Numbered from the stretch's first letter, positions 42,050-55,244 are shown. The stretch is DNA of 64,000 nucleotides from Oreocharis arfaki (GCA_013398015.1 VZRR01012727.1:1-64000); one strand, 5' to 3'. The notes: a model not told the origin generated them from the sequence alone. A program made the numbers and translations.

Positions 42050-42515
42050 GTAAGGATGGCTCTGCGTCCGCCCCCAGCTCCTTGGCACACGGAGGGGTGG
42101 GATGCACAGGTTGGCCGGGTGCTGACGGGCAGTGCGGGCCCTCTGGGGAGGTGGCCGGCGGCTCCCCAGAGCAGCCCCCCGTGCGGGGGCTCCCCGCAGC
42201 TTGCTCCGGGCGGGCGATGCCCTAGTGCCCCGCAGAGCCTGAGCGGCGGGCTGGGGCCGCGGGGAGCCCCCGTCGCAGGTGGGAAGCACCGCCCGGAGCG
42301 GCCCCGGCCCCGCCCCGCCGCCCGCTCGGCCCCGCCCGGGGCTCGTCTCGCCGCCGAAGGGGAAAGGACGGGAGAGGAGCGGAGGGAGGATCGGAGGGTC
42401 GGAGGGAGGACCGGGAGGGACGGCAAGAGGAGGAGCGGGGCGGGAGCCCGGGCCGGCCCCGCCCGCCCCGCCGCTCCGCACCTGAGCGAGCAGCGGCGGC
42501 TCCGCGCCGGCCCCG
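42050..42515 (+). promoter_or_regulatory. OLFML2B: OLFML2B CpG-island promoter region
   Basis: The block is very GC- and CpG-rich with many GC boxes (CCCCGCCCCGCC near 42305) and G-rich direct repeats (CGGAGGGAGGA type) near 42370-42425. It ends at the gap that probably holds the first exon. No signal-peptide frame is visible in it, so the missing start should be in the gap. Confidence 0.6.
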
Positions 42516-42713
42516 NNNNNNNNNNNNNNNNNNNNNNNNNNNNNNNNNNNNNNNNNNNNNNNNNNNNNNNNNNNNNNNNNNNNNNNNNNNNNNNNNNNNN
42601 NNNNNNNNNNNNNNNNNNNNNNNNNNNNNNNNNNNNNNNNNNNNNNNNNNNNNNNNNNNNNNNNNNNNNNNNNNNNNNNNNNNNNNNNNNNNNNNNNNNN
42701 NNNNNNNNNNNNN
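42516..42713. other. Assembly gap (198 N)
   Basis: The run of N lies between the CpG island and a minisatellite. Tandem repeats and high GC probably caused the break. The OLFML2B first coding exon is missing from the visible sequence and is expected here. Confidence 0.9.
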
Positions 42714-42842
42714 TGGGTGTACACTCTCGGCGGTGCTGGGTGATGCTGTGCACACTCTTGGTGATGCTGGGTGTACACTCTCGGTGGGGCTGGGTGATGC
42801 TGTGCACACTCTGGGTGATGCTGGCTGATGCTATGCACTCAC
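42714..42842 (+). repeat. Minisatellite with about 54-bp higher-order unit, at gap edge
   Basis: Units beginning GCTGGGTG alternate between a form followed by TACACTCTCGG and a form followed by ATGCTGTGCACACTC. The two together repeat about every 54 bp for more than two cycles. The array starts abruptly at the gap, so further copies are probably collapsed in it. Confidence 0.85.
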
Positions 42843-43676
42843 CCAGCTGAGCACTGGAGGAAGTTTATCACCCGGGGCGCAGTGAAATCGCTGAAGCCCA
42901 TCTGGGAGCACTTCACAGACTCCATCGTGTCATTTTTCTGGGGGGACTCGGATAAAGGGGAAATCCTTGAGAGGAGAATTGGTGGAGCCTCTTTGTGTGC
43001 CGAGGGGAGGGATCCAGGCTCTTTCCCTGCCAGTGGGATGCGGTGGAGGTTTCTGTTAGATTTGGCTGATCAGGCTGTGTGTTATTATCTGCCCTCGGAA
43101 ACGGCTAACGCAGAGACTATTGGAAACGTACCGCCAAAGTTATTTTTGTGCTTGGGCTTTCAGAAGCGCTGTCTGCAAATCTCTGTAAAGGAAATTCCTG
43201 GCATTGTATAGGGCTAATCAGAAATACTGCTTCACCACCAGGTTACGCTGCTTATAGGGTGGCTTTCAGTCACTCTTCCAATGTACCCTTACCCTGCTGG
43301 CCTGTGTAAAACAGTCTTGCTCTGGGTAGCAGGTGACTTATTTGCTCTTTTGGATACCGAGCATTAAAAGAAAGCAGGATAGGGTTCGTATTTCAAATTG
43401 TTGCATTTAAAATTTAATTTTTTTATTCTGCACACAGTGGAATAAAAAATACCCTGTGTGAGGAACCCAGTTTTTATTCCCCTGGTAGGCAGCAACCAGC
43501 TCTGCGCTCTCTAGAAAGCTCCTTGGCTGGCAGGTTCTGGAAAAGCTGGCCAGTTTCCTCGAGGTTCAGGGTATTCAGAGTGTCCTTGTTTGGACCTTGA
43601 GCTCTGGGCTGTGCTTGTCCCTGGCTGTGCAGGCAGAGGACTGCAGGTTTGCTAACTGCTGGTGACCTGTGCTCAG

Positions 43677-46600
43677 CTGTTAGGTGACTACGACAAGGTG
43701 AAGGCGGTGTCCGAAGGCTCCGACTGCCGCTGCAAATGCCTGGTCAGACCCCTGGGCCGCGGTGCCTGCCAGAGGATTAACGAAGGCGCTTTCAGAGCCG
43801 AGGATTTTTACACGGTGGAAACCATCACGTCAGGACCCAGCTGCAAGTGTGCGTGCGTGGCCCCCCCCTCGGCCCTCAACCCTTGCGAGGGCGACTTCAG
43901 GCTGAAGAAGCTGCGGGAGGCAGACAGCAGCGACCTGAAGGTAGGAGAGCAGCTTGAGCTCTTGGCACTTTGGGGACAAGGAGATCTTCTGAAGCCTTTT
44001 ATTTCTGAGCTTTTTCTAAAAAAACCCTGTATTTCCTAACTTTTTTTCCCTAAACCATCTCCTAGTTACATTTATATCTGCATGTTTGATATAAAAATCG
44101 AGCTCGGCTTAAGGGATTGAATCGAGCAGCTGCAGTGGATGATTCACTCGATTCATCCCGTGCTGCCCAGGGTCCACTGTGGCTTTCTGTGCTGAGAGCC
44201 CATTAGGGACTGGGCTGCTCCCTGCCCTTTGTCCAGCTCCAAATGTCCCTGGAGGACAGCTCTGCTCTGCTCAGCAGCTGCCAGGTCTTTCTTCTGTTGC
44301 AGAGAGGGACTCCCAAGGACCCACGCAAAAAAGCTGTTTTGGCTTCCATGGGCCAAAAGCTGCTGATGCGTCAGCGTGAGGGTGTGATGCACAGCTGGCT
44401 GATGGCAGGATGGATTTGTTGTTTTAAATGCTGACACTTCTCTACGATTTAGTATTTTATCTCTCTAGTAATAGATACCTCTTTTCCAAACGTGACAGTG
44501 TTTGTTCTAAGCACTCCTGACTTTTACTGGATGCTGGTGTAGCAGCTGGCAGCAGGCCCTGCTGGGTTTTCCAGTTTGCTACCAGTGTAGGGCAGCAGGA
44601 AGTGCCACAGTCCAGGGAGCCCCTGGAGCAGAAGGTTGAGCGCTGGTGGCACTGGTGCCCCCAGATCCCTCTCGGGTGGGAAGGCAGGCGGCATGCGAGG
44701 CGCTGTGGGGCAGCTGCCACCGAGGCCACCACGATGGGCTTGTTCTAATTAATTTGGAGCTTGACAATGTGTTTCATCTTGTCCGACTGCAGACAGTTAG
44801 CAGCTTCTTGTCCAAGCGCCCCTGCAGCTAGGGAAGATAAACAGACACAGGCAGACAATCCATCATTCCAGGGGAGGAGGAGTCCCAGTCTGGAGTTGTT
44901 TGGTGGTCCCTCGTCTGGGGAAAAGCCAGGAGGTCCCACGTGGCCTTAGATGAGAGCCGTGAGCTCTCTGCGGTTAGGGGAGGGACACCCCCGAGGTGAC
45001 AGGGCCAGCGCTGCTGTCCCTTCCCGGAGGCCGGCAGAGCCCCTGCACCAGCAGCTCCCAGCTCTCTCCCCGTGCTCTGCAGAGCCGGTCAGCCTGCAGG
45101 AGGAGCAGAGCGGCGTGCCTGGCTGCGCCCTTGGCTCGGGCTGCTCTTCCCACTGGGGAGCTGCTCACAGCCAGCTGTGATGTGAAAGCCTGTCCTCTAG
45201 GAACTGGCCCCGGCTCCCCCGCTCATTTCGCAAGGACTCGCGGCCAGGCGATTTCACAAGGTTTATCCAAACACATACACGCAGGGGTTTTGTTTTCTGT
45301 GCCACCAAGGTCCATCCCAGGAGCTGGGCAGCAGGGTTGCTTTCCCTCCAGGCACAGAGCCCCTCCTGGGGCCGGGATCACAGGCAACAGCCGCTTCTTG
45401 TAGGAGAAGCTGGGAAGTAGTAGAGGACACAGCTCCAGTGCTTATGCCACTCATGAAGAGCAGCTCCTACGACACCTCAGTGAGGGGCCGGGTGAGGCCA
45501 CCCCGTAGCTCTGAGCAGTCCCAAAGGGTTTTACTTTCTTTGCTGGTCAGGCAAGCATTGCTCTTGCCCAGTCCAGCAGCAGGAAGGGCACAGGGTCATT
45601 TGTATGTTGTGCTTTACCAGACTTTCTTATGATCTGACACAAAAGCCCTGGGCACTCCACGTGTGAGAGAGCCGTGGGAAGTTCCCTCCCTTGGGTGGGC
45701 TGGAGGATGAGTCCCTGAGGGAATGGTGAGAAAGAGAGAGAAATCCAGGCAGCAGGAACATAGCCCTGGGCAACCAAACTCAGTTGAATGGCTTCACTGG
45801 TCTTTCCAGCTGAAGGTTTCGGTGCTATCCGTGCCTCTCGCAAGGTCCAGTGGGAATTCACGGACCGTCAGACCACTGAGAGCCAAAGTCCACTGTGGGT
45901 GAAGGGAAGGAAGCAGGGAGTTGGTAGGAACATCAGTGTGGTGTTTAGGGGAAGGTCAGCGTGGTGCTGGCGGGGAGTAGCCTCATCTCACATCTATTCC
46001 TGTGAAATTGCAGCACGCTGCCTGTAGGCACAGCGCGTGTTGTGGGGGTCCTGCTGCAGAGTCAGTGCGAGGAGGCCGCGCTCAGGATCATTTGGAAGGA
46101 GGTTAATGCAGTCTGCAACCTTTGTGCATTGATGGAAATCCTCCAGCCTGGAGGGAAAGCGCTGGTCTCCAGTGGCTGTCTGGCAGGCTCTGTGCATTGT
46201 GTCGGCCGTCTCCATCCAGCTCTCAGTGGAAAGTGGATGCACAGCCATAAAACAGCTCTTGTCTCTTAAGGCTGCCATTTTATCTGGCCTGAAAAAATCT
46301 TTCCTTTGCTGTCAGCTCCGCAGGGAGACTGCAGAGGCCAGGGTGGAAACTCCAAGTGCTGCCAGCAGTGCTGTCTGTGATTCTCCCATGTTTATGAAGC
46401 TCTGTTGACCAGTTTGTAGCTGCTGGGAGAAAATGTCACCACCCTGTAGTAATTCGTACGCATTGAAAATGCTGCTCAGCCTTTGGGGCTGTAAGGTCTG
46501 CAGCACCACGCTGGGCATGTGGGGACACACGGGACCAGAGAGAGGTGGCCCAGGAGCCCTTCCCACCAGCCTTGCCACGCTCAGCACTGTCCTCTGTGGA

Positions 46601-49600
46601 GCAGATGCAGAACAAGGGCATTGCTGTCCAGATCCCCAGGAATGGTGACCAAGGCCTGATGCTGGCAGAACATGGGCACAGGGCTGACCTAAATACAGGG
46701 TGTCTGTGAAATGGGTGGCTGCAGAAGAGGGCAGCATCCCTCTGATAAAATTGTTCTCCAGGAAGGGAACTGCTGCCAGGCTGGCACCAAATTTCTATTT
46801 CTTCACTCTTGCAATTTGGGAGTATTTTAAATTTTTTTAACAAGTTTCTTCTTGTTCCAGGAAAAAGAGCACAGGATGGCACGAACTCAGAGTCTGATCT
46901 CAAACTGAGCTGCCTTTTTCTTGTTGCCTCTTTTGCTGGCAGTCACATCACTGGTGGAGTAGTTAAGCCTTTGGGCTTGCGGGAGAGCCTGCCTAGAGCT
47001 GGTGAAGAGAGCAGCATTTTACCTTGCTCTGCTACTAATCCCCAGCACCCAAAATGTGCTCCTGAAGCTCCGAGGCTCTGTGGAGGTGGCGTGTATTGCT
47101 CTGCATGCTGTGCTCTGACCAGGGCACCAGTGCAGCAGGGAAAACTTGCTTTCTAATCAAAATCCTTGCACTCAGATGGGTGCATCGCCCTTGACTTTTC
47201 GTCTGAGGAAACTGCATGGGGTGTGTTACAGCAAGAGCTGCTGCCTGACTGTGTTCTCCCCTTGCCTTACAGCTCTCCTCCATCGTTGAGATGCTGGAAA
47301 GTGCCTTTTACGGCTTGGACCTTCTGAAGCTGCACTCAGTCACGACCAAGCTGGTGGGGCGGGTGGAGAAGCTCGAGGAGGTGAGTCGTGGTCTCCCTCA
47401 GTATCCTTGCCTTCGGTGGGAGTGGCCTCCAATCAAGTTCCTGCTGGTGCATTCAGAGCCATGTTGCTTGGGAAGAAATGTTAATTAATTATTTGGCTGA
47501 AATGAAACTAGACCAGACTTGGATGTCTGAGCTAGACCAGACCACAGGCAGTGCCCAGTGCATCCCCACCCCATCAGCCTCACCTGACCCTCTCCAGCTC
47601 CCCAAGTCCCTCAGGGCCCAGACTGGGAGCAGGATCTCAGCTGTGGCCTCACCAGGAGCAGCATCTCCCTTGGGTCAGAAGGCCCTGCTGTTAAGTTTTT
47701 CCTCCTCTCAGTTCTGCTTGTGTGCTGCTGTGATGGCTGCTCTCAACCAGGAGCTTTTGTGCTGTTTGATGTGGGGGCGAGAGGTTCAAGACTGGTGCAG
47801 GGGTACACTCAGCATGGCTGTGGGGAGCCAAGGAGCTTGGGTTTCTGAAGGACCAAGTTACGTCTTGGCCTGTGCTAAGTAAGAGCAGAACCCTCAACCT
47901 TCCATTTTATTTTAGAGCAGACTTCCAGTGAAATAATTTTCACTTCCATACAGTTTAATATTTCTTTGGCTAGCACGGCGTAGGGTTTGCAGTTTGAGCT
48001 GTGCTCAGCTATGCAGACACAGGTTGCCAGATTAAATACTGGAGTTTTCTCCCGTGGTCCGTATCTGGGACGGTAATTCCACATTCTTGTCGGAGTGGAG
48101 CAGTCCTGTTCATCTCCAGCCAGGAGGTGAGAGGCGGTGATTAATAAAGCCAAAATTCCGCTTGCAAAGTGTTTCGGGAAGGCACGGCATGCTCCATCCC
48201 GGGGTCAGGAAGGAGACAGCTGAGGGGAGCACTCTTGCCTGGGGGGCTCTGGGTTTCCAAGCATGGAAATTGACCCAGAAGGGGTTTTGAGGTCTGAAAA
48301 TAACAAAGGACCAATGTTCCCCTTTTCAATCCCACCCTCTTCCTGTGGTTTAGTGTGTTCTCCAGTTGTTACTTGGGTTTGCCAAGGGATTATTTCAGGT
48401 GGGGTTATCACTGCACTCTGCTTCAATACCACAGTGGCCCTGCCTACCAGCCAGTCTCTGCAGGGGCATTCAGAGCCAGCAGTGCTGGTGGCACGCTGGG
48501 CACACGGAGTGACCTTTGCAGCCTGGTCACTCTGCTCACAGCCCGTCACAGGGAGGCAGATGGGCAGAAAGCTCGGTGGGGCTGAAGGACTTTGGTCAGA
48601 GATGGAGCTGTAGATGTGTAGGAGCAGGGAATTCTCAGGTTTGAGGTCCTTAATTTCCCAGAAGTGGGGCTGCAGGGTCATATAAAAGCAGCTGAAGCTG
48701 CCTGCAGGCACTTGGCTGGCATAGAGGAAGACAGGAGAGGCCCGGGTTAGAAGGAGATTGCCCAGTGCTCTGGGGCAGAGCCGAGCTGATGCAGGCAGCA
48801 GGTGTGAAATGCCTCCTGCTGCTGGCTTAGCACGGAAATTCCTGTTGGGAGGATGTGGAGGAGGATCACACCCTGCATCAGCCGTGGGCTCTGACACGAC
48901 GGACAGCTGAGATGCTGAACTGGAGCCTGGCATGGCTTCAAAGCATCGCCCTCCTGGGCGGGCGTGCTTTTGGCAGCTGCTCCCCGGCACAGCAGCTGAG
49001 CGGCCTCCAGCAGCATCACAGGCCAGGCTTTGGTGGTGCCTCTCTGCTCAAGGGGAGGCAAATTCTATCCCTAGCAGGTCATAAACCAAGCATTGCACAG
49101 GAGAAGTGATAAGGGCACAGGGCTGTTGGAATCAGTCATCCTCTCCAAAGGAGGATGGTGTTGAAAGCTGCTCCTGCGCTGCTCCTGGGAGACCATCATG
49201 AGATCCCCTGTTCCTCTGCTTACTGCGGCAAAATGCTCGCTGAAGTGTCCCTGCGTCATTGCACTCGGGCTCAAAATGTCCTGGTGAATCTGTGACTCAT
49301 GATTCCTGGGTAAAGACTGGGAATTCAGATGCCCGTGGAGGGGGCTGGGGGTTAAGCCCCCTGTTTTTGCAGAGATTAGAAGGTTTCATAAGTTCTTTCC
49401 ACTGTAACAAGGTATTTTAGACAGATGGTGTAGGCAGAGGGAAGGAACCCCCAGTCCTTGGTCCATGGAGTGCCTTCTCTAGCGAGGCAGCTCCTCTGCC
49501 TTGTCTTTAGCTCACAGCTGTCACATCAGCTGGCAATTCTGAGGTCACAGATGGAGGTCACAGTGGGTTTTAGGAGAAATTAATGGCAGGACAGATTGAA

Positions 49601-52600
49601 AATGAAGGATCAGGGTAACCACCCCCAGTGCCTGTGCTGAAGTGCTTTGTTTGATGTGCCACCTATCCAAAGCAGTTGCTGCTGGATGTGTAGAAGCCCA
49701 AGGAGTGATGAGCAGAGACTGCAACAATCCCTTGGGTCCAGGGTGTGCCTGTGGCTGAGGGACTGAGAAGGGCGAAGGGCTTTACCTGCTGGATGAGCTG
49801 CAGCCAGCGCCAGCTCCCTCCTGGTCACAGGACAGCTCTCTGAGGGTCACTGGCTCTTGTCCTGTCCCCAGATTCCCAGATTCTGTGGGAGCGGAGGGCA
49901 CTGGGGAGGAGCAGTCCCTGAATGCAGGCACTGTGTGGCCACACCAGGAAGGTGGGATTAATAAATGCAAGATGAACTTGCTGCCAGGCTGGCGTAAGGT
50001 GTTTCAGCCTGTCTTTTCCTTCTGTGAGTTGGTGAGTGTGGCTGAAGATGGGGGTTGAAGAACCTCAAGGCCATTCTCCTGTTCCATGGGAACCTGCAGC
50101 AAAGAATGGATCTGGGATGCGCACACCATGGATGGGGTTCCTGGATCCCACTGGGGTCGGGGGCATCTTCTTATCAGCCGAAGTGCCCAGCCCTGTGGAG
50201 AATCCCCAGCTGTGAGCCTGGGATGGCAGCGCAGAGCTCCAGGGCCATGGTTTGGGGGCCGCAGAACATCCCTGCTTGTTAAGTGGGGTAAAGTCTCCTC
50301 TCTTGCTTTCCTAGGGCATGTCCAGGAACTTCACACAGGAAGGCCAGCGGGCAGGAGCCAGCGGGGAGGGGGGTCTGCAGGATGCCCCTGGCAGGGAAAA
50401 CTGTTCCAGGCTCCTCACCAACAGCCTGCCCGACATCGAGAGCTCTCTGCAGCGGGACGCTGAGGCTGCCTACACTCACTCAGAGGTACAGACACCCAGG
50501 CACAGCTCGGTGTCACTGCTGCTGCTCAAGCCAGCCCTGGTGTGTCCCCTGGATGTGGCCACCGGCCCGGGGTGATTTTCTTCTCGGCTGGAGTGACCTC
50601 GTTTGTGCGCCTCCGACTCCAGTCTGTGCGTCTCGGCACAGCCCAGCTGCTGCTGGGACGGGATGTAGGTGGAAGCAGAGGGAGACTGCTCCCTCGGCCT
50701 CCCCCCTTCCCATGGGGCTGTTGGTTTTCGAGGTCAGCGGTGGCTGAGCTGCTTGGAAAGCGTGATGTCATTGCGAGGCCGGCTGGGAAGCGGTGGGAAA
50801 CTCAGAGCCTTTGATTAGCAGGGCTTGGGGCTCGGTGGAGGGACAGCCTGTCGCCCGCCTTCCCTCTCTCCCTGCCGGGCAATTACCCCTCCACCGCCGG
50901 CCCCTGCGCCTGGCAGGCTCCGGGCGTTCACTCGGGCATCCTCTGGCTCTGGCACCCAGCACCGGCCCGTGGGGTCTGCCCAGCATGGGGACACCCTCCG
51001 CCTGGGGCAGCAGTTTGTGTGCAGCCTCAGACAGGGGTGAATGGGGTGTTTTGGGAAAAGGTCTGTCCAGGGTGTCCTGAAGTTCTTGCTGCTTCAGTGG
51101 TGCTATCTAGGATGGCCCATGCTCCTCTGATCCCTGCTGGGCAGCTCCTGGAGCATCCTGCCCTCACCCCAGTGTCCCTCTGCAGGGCAGTGGGAGGTGT
51201 CTGGCAGGGGGGAACAGTGTGTCATTTCCAGCTCAAACAGGGGTGCTCAGCTCCTGAGGATGGCAGCAGCCTTCACTCACCCCCACCCCTGCGCTGTGGA
51301 TCCTGTGGGCTCCCACACGTGCATTATGTGTCAGCAGGCAGGGAATTGGCACTGACTGTGCCGTGAGAGTGCTCTCTGCCCCAGGGAGAGCTGTGCCCAG
51401 GCCGTGCTCCCAGCCCCACTCCCCTGCTCCCCACACCATGAGCTGAGCAGCTGCTCCCTGCTGGAGAGGAGCCAGCCCTGGCCAGGCAGGGGAGCGAAGC
51501 GTGGGGCTTTTATTACCCCGAGTGACCTCATTTCCCAATATTCCCCTTTTCTCACTGCTAATTGCAGCAGGGCCCATCTTCTCAGCCAAATGGGCACGGC
51601 TTCAACCCTCGGGCTGGCTTTCCGATTTCCTTTAATGAGATGAAATCCTTCAGACCTGAGCTGCGGCAGCTGGTCCCTGCCCGGGGCGGGGGTTCCTGGT
51701 CCCTGCCTCGGGAGGTTTCCACTCCTGCTGGGAAGGTGCCTTCAGCCTCTCTGCCCTGTGGGAGCTCAGTGCACACTGCACACTCTGCAGATCAGCTGCT
51801 GGAACCGGCCCCTGGCATGCCAGGGAGTGGGCCCTGCTCTGCCTGCTCTGCGTCCCACAGCGTGTGCCCTATGGAGCCCTGAGTCCTGAAACTGCAGGGT
51901 GGCACCAAGGATATGCAGGAGCAGTGCTGCTCTGCCACCCTGCTCCCTCCTGGAGAGTTTCCCAAGGCAGAATGGACTGAGGGAGACCCTGAGGAAGGAG
52001 GGAGCGCAGATCCTCCTACCCAGTGTGGGGCTGTGCAGCCTGGCCTGCCCTGTCGCCAAAATGTGGCATTTCTGGTAACAACCTCCTGTGTATCTTCCAG
52101 GGAAAATATGAAGAAAGATTCCTGAAGGATGAAACCATCTCCCAGCAAATCAACTCTGTGGAATCCCTCCCGGAGCTGCACCTCTCTCTGGAGGACAAGA
52201 AGCCTGAGCAGCTCTTGCAGAGGAAGCTGCGGGTGAGGAGCCGGCCTCCTTCCAAGCCCACCATTGTCCGAGGGGTCACCTACTACAAAGCCCAGTCCAC
52301 CGAGTCAGAGAATGACATCGAGGAGCAACGTGAGTTGGGTATGCAGCCATGGTTGGTGGGACAGCTGGCTGCATCCTGCAGCAAAACCAGCACCTCATCC
52401 TCTGGGAAAGTGTGGGCAAAGCATGTGGGAGCAGCAGGGGGAGGTGGGACAACTGATCCTCCACTGCTGTGCAGCCTTTGGGCTGTGTCTGTGGAGCAGT
52501 GCAGCATTGTTATTCCATGGAAAATCCCTGCTAGCTAAGGAAATAGGTCACTGCTTTGGTTCGAAACATCTAGCATCAACACCTTTCCGGAAGTGAATGG

Positions 52601-55244
52601 AGGTTTATTAAATATGTTCATGTTTCAAATCCGCCTGCCCAACGGCATCCCGTGAGGTTTGTGCTGTGGAAGGCAGCTCAGAGCTCATGGCCTTGGCCTT
52701 GGTGGGAGCAGGGGCTGAGTCCTCAAGGACCTGCAGAGTGGGCAGCACGTGCAGAAGGACAAATGCCCTTGCTGTGCAAACTGGCTCAGCAGTGGGGTCA
52801 TCCAGCCCTGCCCTGCGGGGTTTGTGAGCTCCTGGAGATGAGGAGGAGCAAAAGGTGCCCGTGCTGGCTGGGGAGCCCCAGTGGTCTCTGTGCCCTGGCT
52901 GAGGCACCTGCTTTGGCATCCTGGGTTAGGTAGGTTGGGAATGCACCTGGGTCTCCATCCTGCCCAGTCTCTGGGAGCTGGCAGGGCAGAATTGCTCTCC
53001 ATCACCTCCCGCTCTGCCCAGCTTGAGCTGGTGGATGTGGCTGTGATGGGCTCGCTCACCTCCTGACACGTGCACTGTCAGCCTGTGCAGTTCAGCCCTT
53101 CTCTGAGGGGGCATGGAGAGGGAATGCCAGTGGATTTAGTACCAGACAGCCTGCAGAGGTGGGCAGGGAGCCAGCCTGAGGGGCTGTGCGGGACTTGCTC
53201 CCTCGCTGCGAGGCTGACCCCTGTGCCTGTGTTTGGCAGCGGATGAACTGTTCAGCGGGGACAACACAGTGGACCTGCTGATCGAGGACCAGCTCCTGAG
53301 GCCCAGCAGCAGGGCGGGCGAGGCTGTGAGGAAGCCCTCTCCGGTGGGGTGGCCGCCCACCCCTGGCAGCGCGCCCACCACCCTGCCAGCCGCTGTCACC
53401 GCCGTGACGGCCACAGTGCCCCTGTCCCCTGCCACGCCGGACCCCACCACTGTGAGCCGGCCGACCCCCACCCCGGAGACTGTGACCACCCCGGCAGGGC
53501 TGGCGGAGGAGGGGACCCCACAGCTACCGGCAGCCTTGGCCAGCACAGTGGTGGCCACAGCCACGGAGAGCCTGCCTGTGGCCACCCCCGCTGGAGGCTT
53601 GAGTGATATGGAGAGCAGCCCAGGAGCTTGGGTACAGGCGAACACCCCTGTGACACCGGTCAGCCCAGCCATCCCTGCCACCCCAAAGGAGGGCCTGGAG
53701 GAGGAGGACATCAGGAACATCATTGGTGAGTGCCTGCAGGTCCTGCGCCCATGCAGCTGTGTGTAGGGGGGCTGGCTTGTCCCCACGGTGTGTCCTGCTG
53801 AGCACAGCATACCTGGATTTGGTCACAGGTGGGAGGTGTCATGGAGATGGTGGCTGGGCAGCACTTCACTGGGGTGCCAGGTTTACTTAACTCTGGATCC
53901 TGCTGGAGTTTCCTCCCACCTTTAGAGACTAGGATTGGCTGGGCAGGGCAAAAAGAGACAACCTGACACAGGGAGCAGTCTCAGCTGGAGCAGGGACATG
54001 GCTGAGGCTGTGGAGCGGTGTTTGTGGGGTCTGGCCAGTGCTGCTGGGCCTCACGAAGCTGCATCAGGACCAAGGTGGCAGGGGGTACCTGCTGGGTGAG
54101 CAAGGGGCTGGAGGGGGGTGATGCCTCCAGGGACAGTGTGACCACCCTGCCCCTGGCCTCACAAGCCTTTCTCTGCCCACGCAGGACGCTGCAAGGACAC
54201 ACTGTCCACCATCTCGGGGCCCACCACCCAGAACACCTATGGGCGCAATGAGGGAGCCTGGATGAAGGACCCCCTGGCCCGGGAGGAGCGGATCTATGTC
54301 ACCAACTACTACTATGGAAACACGCTGGTGGAGTTCAGGAACCTTGACAATTTCAAGCAAGGTGGGTTTGCACCCTCTCTGATAGCCTGCCGGCCACCAC
54401 TCAGCTGATCCAAGTAGCATCCTCATTCCTGGGGATGCCGCATCCTGGGGGAATGATGTGCCTGGGGACCCTCTCCTCTTGGGTGCTGGCACCGGGCATG
54501 GGGGGGTTCAGAGCATGGGACAGCTCAGGCTGTGGCTGGTGGCTGGGGAGGGAGTGCAGGCAGAGCTAGGGGCATGGCCGATGGCATGGCCACCCTCCCC
54601 ACAGCAAAGGGAGGGTCTCACCAGCCAATGTCTGCCCTGCAGGTCGCTGGAGCAACTCCTACAAGCTCCCGTACAGCTGGATTGGGACAGGGCACGTTGT
54701 CTACAATGGCTCCTTTTACTACAACCGCGCCTTCACGCGCAACATCATCAAGTACGACCTGAAGCAGCGCTACGTGGCCGCCTGGGCCATGCTGCATGAC
54801 GTGGCCTACGAGGAGTCCACCCCGTGGCGGTGGCGAGGCCACTCGGATGTGGACTTTGCCGTGGACGAGAATGGCCTGTGGGTCATCTACCCGGCCATCA
54901 GCTACGAGGGCTTCAACCAGGAGGTGATCGTGCTGAGCAAGCTGAACGCGGCCGACCTCAGCACCCAGAAGGAGACCACGTGGCGGACGGGGCTGCGGAA
55001 GAACTTCTATGGAAACTGCTTTGTCATCTGTGGGGTCCTGTACGCGGTCGACAGCTACAACAAGAGGAACGCCAACATCTCCTACGCCTTTGACACGCAC
55101 ACCAACACGCAGATCATCCCCAGGCTGCTCTTTGAGAACGAGTACGCCTACACCACGCAGATAGACTATAACCCCAAGGACCGCCTGCTCTACGCCTGGG
55201 ACAATGGCCACCAAGTCACCTACCACGTCATCTTTGCCTACTGA
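43677..55244 (+). CDS. OLFML2B: Olfactomedin-like protein 2B (photomedin-2), 5'-partial
   Basis: This is a secreted, disulphide-linked glycoprotein of the extracellular matrix that binds glycosaminoglycans. Exons: 43677-43940, 47273-47380, 50315-50485, 52101-52329, 53240-53725, 54185-54361, 54643-55244, with consistent phases. The first visible exon starts LLGDYDKVKAVSEGSDCRCK and is Cys-rich. The next carries the coiled-coil-like segment LKLHSVTTKLVGRVEKLEE. The 52101 exon reads KYEERFLKDE and VRGVTYYKA. The 53240 exon encodes a Thr/Pro/Ala-rich mucin-like linker. The last two exons encode the olfactomedin domain, from GRCKDTLSTISGP to the C-terminal HQVTYHVIFAY. The signal-peptide exon is missing, most likely in the gap at 42516-42713. 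Convergent with ATF6, as in human. Confidence 0.96.
47500..47695 (-). mobile_element. Old CR1 relic in an OLFML2B intron
   Basis: On the minus strand the sequence resembles the CR1 stretch encoding 'LVRPHLEYC.Q.W.P' and 'ELLERVQ': CTCCTGGTGAGGCCACAGCT is visible, then CCCAGTCTGGGC and GAGCTGGAGAGGGTC. Both ends are lost and no frame is intact. The assignment rests on nucleotide resemblance only. Confidence 0.5.

Noticed and set aside
41680..42850. Frames of 280-375 residues across the OLFML2B gap
   Set aside because: Mostly N-derived X residues plus CpG-island and minisatellite sequence; no conserved peptide.
42828..43211. 127-residue + frame as OLFML2B exon 1
   Set aside because: No signal peptide, no family resemblance and no suitable donor in frame; it begins in the minisatellite.
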